Shown here: piece by piece, positions 56,427 to 59,358 of the stretch
How positions within the stretch are numbered: the first letter of the stretch is position 1
How the letters are laid out: the number at the start of each line of letters is the position of its first letter
DNA from: Marinitoga hydrogenitolerans DSM 16785
GTDB taxonomy: Bacteria; Thermotogota; Thermotogae; Petrotogales; Petrotogaceae
Length of the DNA: 59,358 bases
Assembly (NCBI RefSeq): GCF_900129175.1
Contig: NZ_FQUI01000008.1
Coordinates: 1-59,358, forward strand
Reading direction: 5' to 3'
Notes under the pieces: model-generated
What the model saw: only the letters and a program-made list of their open reading frames with translations
The model's database searches: none
Told to the model about the DNA's origin: nothing
Made by a program: the position numbers and the translations under genes

Positions 56427-58994
56427 ATGAAAAACAAAATCTTAATAATATCATTTATATTCATATTTTCCATAATTACACTATCACAAGAAGTAATCTT
56501 TGAAAAAAGTGTGTATGAAGGGCAAAATGTAAAAATAGCAGTAAATTTCAAACCTGGACAAACATTTAGTGAAGCAAAATTATTTTTCAAAGTTTATGAT
56601 GAAAGGAATTTTAGTATATTAAAACTAAGAGTATTCCAAAGTTCTGCAGAGACTGTCATTCCGGCAGCTCTGCTTCATACAACAAAATATAGTTTTTACG
56701 TTCAATTAATTGATGAAAAAGGCTTAGTACAAAGATTCCCAGAAGGTTTTGGAAATTATTATCAGTTTGAAGTATTACCTGATACGTTAAGCCCAAAAAT
56801 TAAATTTATTTCTCCTTTAAATGGACAAAAATTTTTTGATAATGAGTTAATTCCTATTGCTATTTTATTAGATGAAAAAGAAACTGGTATAGATCCAAAA
56901 AGTATTATATTTAAAATTAATGACAAGGTTATAGAAAATTATAATTTAGATGGAAATTTATTAACTTACAAACTTACAAATGTTCCATTTGGTGAATATT
57001 ATATCTTTATTCAAGTTTCTGATAAAAAAGGAAATATTTCTAACCCAGAAAAAATAAAAGTAATTATGAAAGAAAAAGGACCTCCGTTAGTTGAATTCAC
57101 ATTCAATAAAAATTACGAATTAGCTTCTGAATTCAAATTTGAAAGCAAAATATCAACTTCAAATGAACTGATAGAAAAAAATGTTATTGATTCATTAGAT
57201 ATGAACTTCTCCCAAAATGCTGACTTAGATTCCAATTTAAGATTTTGGATATTTAATTTTGGTTTTAGAATTTTCTTGTCTCAAGAAAGTACTGATTTTG
57301 TACAATTGTTTAAAGATTTCACTAACCAACTCAATTATGATTTAAAAGATAGCATTAGATTATTAAACCCCATGAATATGGATGATTATACAATTTATGA
57401 AAAGCCAAGAAATATTGATGTAACAAATAATTTAAACTTCTATTTAGATCTAGCTTTTTTAAAATATAAATTTTTTGATAATCAAATTAATTTTAATCCT
57501 TTAACTGTAAATAACTATAATGTAAGAGGTCATTATGCAAAATTAGATTTATACCTTGCTAATGCTGAAATTGCTGTAGGAAATAGTGATGTAGGCATTT
57601 TTGAAACATCTTATCCCAGGTATTTTGCAGGTTTAAAAACGGGGATAAATTTATTTGAACTATTAAAAGCTAATGTTGATTTTTCTATAATATCCGATTA
57701 TCAGGGAACTCAAGAAAATAGATACATTAAAACATTATTCAATATACCTGATACTATTACTCCAAAACAAAATATTTTAATAGGAGCCAATACTTCTTTA
57801 AATCTCTGGGTTGCTAAAATAAATGCTAATCTTGGTATAGATGTATATATTGATGATTCCTCTAATATTATAAGCATAACAGAAATGGCTTCTAGTATAG
57901 CAGATATTGCAGGAGATCCAACAATAAAAGATACCGTAGAAAATTATGTAACCCAAATTGAAGATGTATTCCCAAAAACATTTGATTATTTCCCTATATC
58001 TAATGGTATAGTTGCAGCAGCAACCGATAAATATCTTTTAGGAACTGCTTTAAGTTTAAATGGAGAAATACCTATATTAAATTTAAATCTATACTATTTA
58101 AAAGCGGATAAAAACTATAAATCTCTGGGTGTTTCTGCACCTTCAAATGTTATGAAATATGGTATTACTTTTAAAAAGAAACTATGGATATTAGATTTAA
58201 AAGGCAATTATGAATTAAAGAAAGACAATACTTCGTTAATTGGTTTAGACGAAATATTAGGTTTGGCTCTTGGAAATAGCGACGTTTCAGAATTGATAAA
58301 TAATATTAATCCTTTAAATGATCTATTAGGTAAGGAGAGTGTTCCTGCATCTTCAACAACTGATGATATAAGAAATATTACTGAAAAATATAAACTTAAC
58401 GCAAGTTTGAAATTAGGTTTTTTAGGAACAGTTGGAGGTGAATATTCTGTTGAGCATCAAACAAATAATGCTGAATTTTTGATAAACGAAAGCGCTACAA
58501 CAACTATTACAAATGACGATAAAAAAGATAAAACGATTACTGCTTATTCCGCTTACTTAAAAAATATAGGATTTAAAACGAATAATTTTTCATTAAAATT
58601 ATCATTCGATGCCGGGTTAAAAAATATCATTGACAAAATAAATACTGAAAATAATGCTATTCTATTAACTTATGGCGTTAAAACAAATATAACATTAGGA
58701 AAAGTCGGACTAAATGGTGCATATAAACAAAAACAAGAAGAAGATATATTAACAACTGAATTATCAGGAGGTTTTAAAACAAAACTATTCCAGATAACTT
58801 ATGCCAATATACGAAAAACAACAAAAGATTCCCCTGATGATATTCTTTCAGACACAAATAAAATTGATGCAAAAATAAATTTAAATATTGATTTTACTTC
58901 AATACAATTTGGTGCTCAACTACAATTACCTGATATATATTCTGATCAAGAAGGAAAAATCAATGCTTATGCAAAATTTGCTATAACCTTTTAA
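56427..58994 (+). CDS. Predicted outer-membrane beta-barrel protein with N-terminal Ig-like domains
   Basis: The 855-aa product has a signal peptide (about 1-20), then two beta-sandwich regions. The second (about 125-215) starts LSPKIKFISPLNGQKFFDNE, as in the Ig modules of its neighbour. From about 230 the protein consists of amphipathic strands and ends YAKFAITF, with the terminal phenylalanine expected for barrel insertion by BamA. The shared Ig-type module suggests that it anchors or contacts the giant upstream protein. It overlaps nothing; GAGGGGGGA precedes the ATG and a strong terminator follows. Confidence 0.78.
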   Translation: MKNKILIISFIFIFSIITLSQEVIFEKSVYEGQNVKIAVNFKPGQTFSEAKLFFKVYDERNFSILKLRVFQSSAETVIPAALLHTTKYSFYVQLIDEKGLVQRFPEGFGNYYQFEVLPDTLSPKIKFISPLNGQKFFDNELIPIAILLDEKETGIDPKSIIFKINDKVIENYNLDGNLLTYKLTNVPFGEYYIFIQVSDKKGNISNPEKIKVIMKEKGPPLVEFTFNKNYELASEFKFESKISTSNELIEKNVIDSLDMNFSQNADLDSNLRFWIFNFGFRIFLSQESTDFVQLFKDFTNQLNYDLKDSIRLLNPMNMDDYTIYEKPRNIDVTNNLNFYLDLAFLKYKFFDNQINFNPLTVNNYNVRGHYAKLDLYLANAEIAVGNSDVGIFETSYPRYFAGLKTGINLFELLKANVDFSIISDYQGTQENRYIKTLFNIPDTITPKQNILIGANTSLNLWVAKINANLGIDVYIDDSSNIISITEMASSIADIAGDPTIKDTVENYVTQIEDVFPKTFDYFPISNGIVAAATDKYLLGTALSLNGEIPILNLNLYYLKADKNYKSLGVSAPSNVMKYGITFKKKLWILDLKGNYELKKDNTSLIGLDEILGLALGNSDVSELINNINPLNDLLGKESVPASSTTDDIRNITEKYKLNASLKLGFLGTVGGEYSVEHQTNNAEFLINESATTTITNDDKKDKTITAYSAYLKNIGFKTNNFSLKLSFDAGLKNIIDKINTENNAILLTYGVKTNITLGKVGLNGAYKQKQEEDILTTELSGGFKTKLFQITYANIRKTTKDSPDDILSDTNKIDAKINLNIDFTSIQFGAQLQLPDIYSDQEGKINAYAKFAITF

Positions 58995-59000
58995 ATAGTA

Positions 59001-59040
59001 AAATTCCCGTCTATATATTAGTATAGACGGGAATTTCTTA
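59001..59040 (+). terminator. Intrinsic terminator of the second envelope operon
   Basis: AAATTCCCGTCTATA pairs with TATAGACGGGAATTT across a 6-nt loop, followed by CTTATT. The stem is its strong feature; the T run is imperfect. Confidence 0.85.
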
Positions 59041-59183
59041 TTATATCCTAACTTTGACAGCAATCTGGGAAATTTAAGGAAAATAGAACGGTAGAATGCG
59101 GGTTTGAGACGATAAAAGTATGGAAAAATAGGATTAAAAAAAATCGTGTGGTGACACAAAATATTTTAACAATAGTGTAATTT

Positions 59184-59239
59184 TCTTGATTTCATAGTGT
59201 TTTTGTGGTATAATATACAGTGACATTATGAAATCAAGA
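59184..59239 (+). promoter_or_regulatory. Transposase promoter within a 13-bp inverted repeat
   Basis: TCTTGATTTCATA (59184-59196) is the exact reverse complement of TATGAAATCAAGA (59227-59239); pairing extends about 5 more bases with G-U pairs. TTGATT (59186-59191) and extended TGGTATAAT (59206-59214), 17 bp apart, make a good promoter. Its own transcript would start near 59221 and hold only the right arm. A read-through transcript would hold both arms and mask the region just before the GAGGTG ribosome-binding site. Confidence 0.7.
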
Positions 59240-59249
59240 GGTGATTTTT

Positions 59250-59358
59250 ATGTTTTTAAGAATTGTTAAAAATAATAAAGGAACAGAATATTTGAGAATT
59301 GTTGAAAATTATAGAGAGAACGGTAAAAACAAACAAAGGGTAATAGCAAATCTTGGTC
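59250..59358 (+). CDS. IS1634-like (IS4 group) transposase, N-terminal fragment cut by window edge
   Basis: The frame is open from ATG 59250 to the window end, 36 codons. It starts MFLRIVKNNKGTEYLRIVE and continues YRENGKNKQRVIANLG. This is the usual N-terminus of IS1634-family DDE transposases. GAGGTG stands 6 bases upstream. The left end of the element must lie between the terminator at 59040 and this start; I could not recognise its terminal repeat, since the right end is not in view. Confidence 0.85.
   Translation, partial: MFLRIVKNNKGTEYLRIVENYRENGKNKQRVIANLG

Overview
This is an AT-rich (roughly 30% G+C or lower by eye) bacterial chromosome segment. Several genes point to the Thermotogota: a short Thermotoga-type S-adenosylhomocysteine hydrolase, a TM1266-like hydrogenase-system regulator, and many very large secreted beta-rich envelope proteins. 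A Marinitoga/Petrotoga-like member of the Petrotogales is my best guess, from family resemblance only. No rRNA, tRNA or CRISPR array was found. Nearly all gene ends are marked by clear intrinsic terminators, several of them bidirectional.

Left part, mostly minus strand. A truncated ahcY opens the window, then a KamA-family radical SAM enzyme with non-lysine substrate residues. Next comes a B12 importer operon (binding protein, permease, ATPase) behind a textbook cobalamin riboswitch. A terminator-like hairpin lies inside the first codons of its permease gene. Two very large lipoproteins follow (about 1185 and 1622 aa). They are built from fibronectin-like modules, beta-propellers and cohesin-like domains, and one also has a dockerin-like segment. 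Then a CstA transporter is preceded by a LytS/LytT-type two-component system, with a 118-bp tandem repeat between them. The arrangement resembles known pyruvate-sensing systems.

Middle part. An M20 peptidase and an HtrA protease precede an overlapping gene chain: prmA, DUF501, diguanylate cyclase, uvrC, and a fused permease-ATPase ABC protein. Next are a split UPF0718-type permease pair, one half carrying an Fe-S domain, with a Crp-like regulator, and a small HExxH protein. Two plus-strand units follow: a carboxyltransferase of the PycB/OadA family, and a COG1031 radical SAM gene coupled to a TM1266-like gene. They flank a metallopeptidase with a predicted propeller and barrel. After these come codBA, an M32 carboxypeptidase, an autoregulated LacI-type repressor, glmM, and a CheA-like membrane kinase with its CheY partner.

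Right part, plus strand (45-59 kb). Two envelope operons lie in tandem, each led by the same extended -10 promoter sequence. The first encodes a 1046-aa lipoprotein and a predicted outer-membrane barrel. The second encodes a 2235-aa protein with about 21 Ig-like modules and a FecR-like end, plus an 855-aa predicted barrel. I see these as candidate structural or anchoring parts of the toga/outer envelope; this is inference. The window ends in the start of an IS1634-like transposase. Its promoter sits inside an inverted repeat that would sequester the start region only in read-through transcripts.
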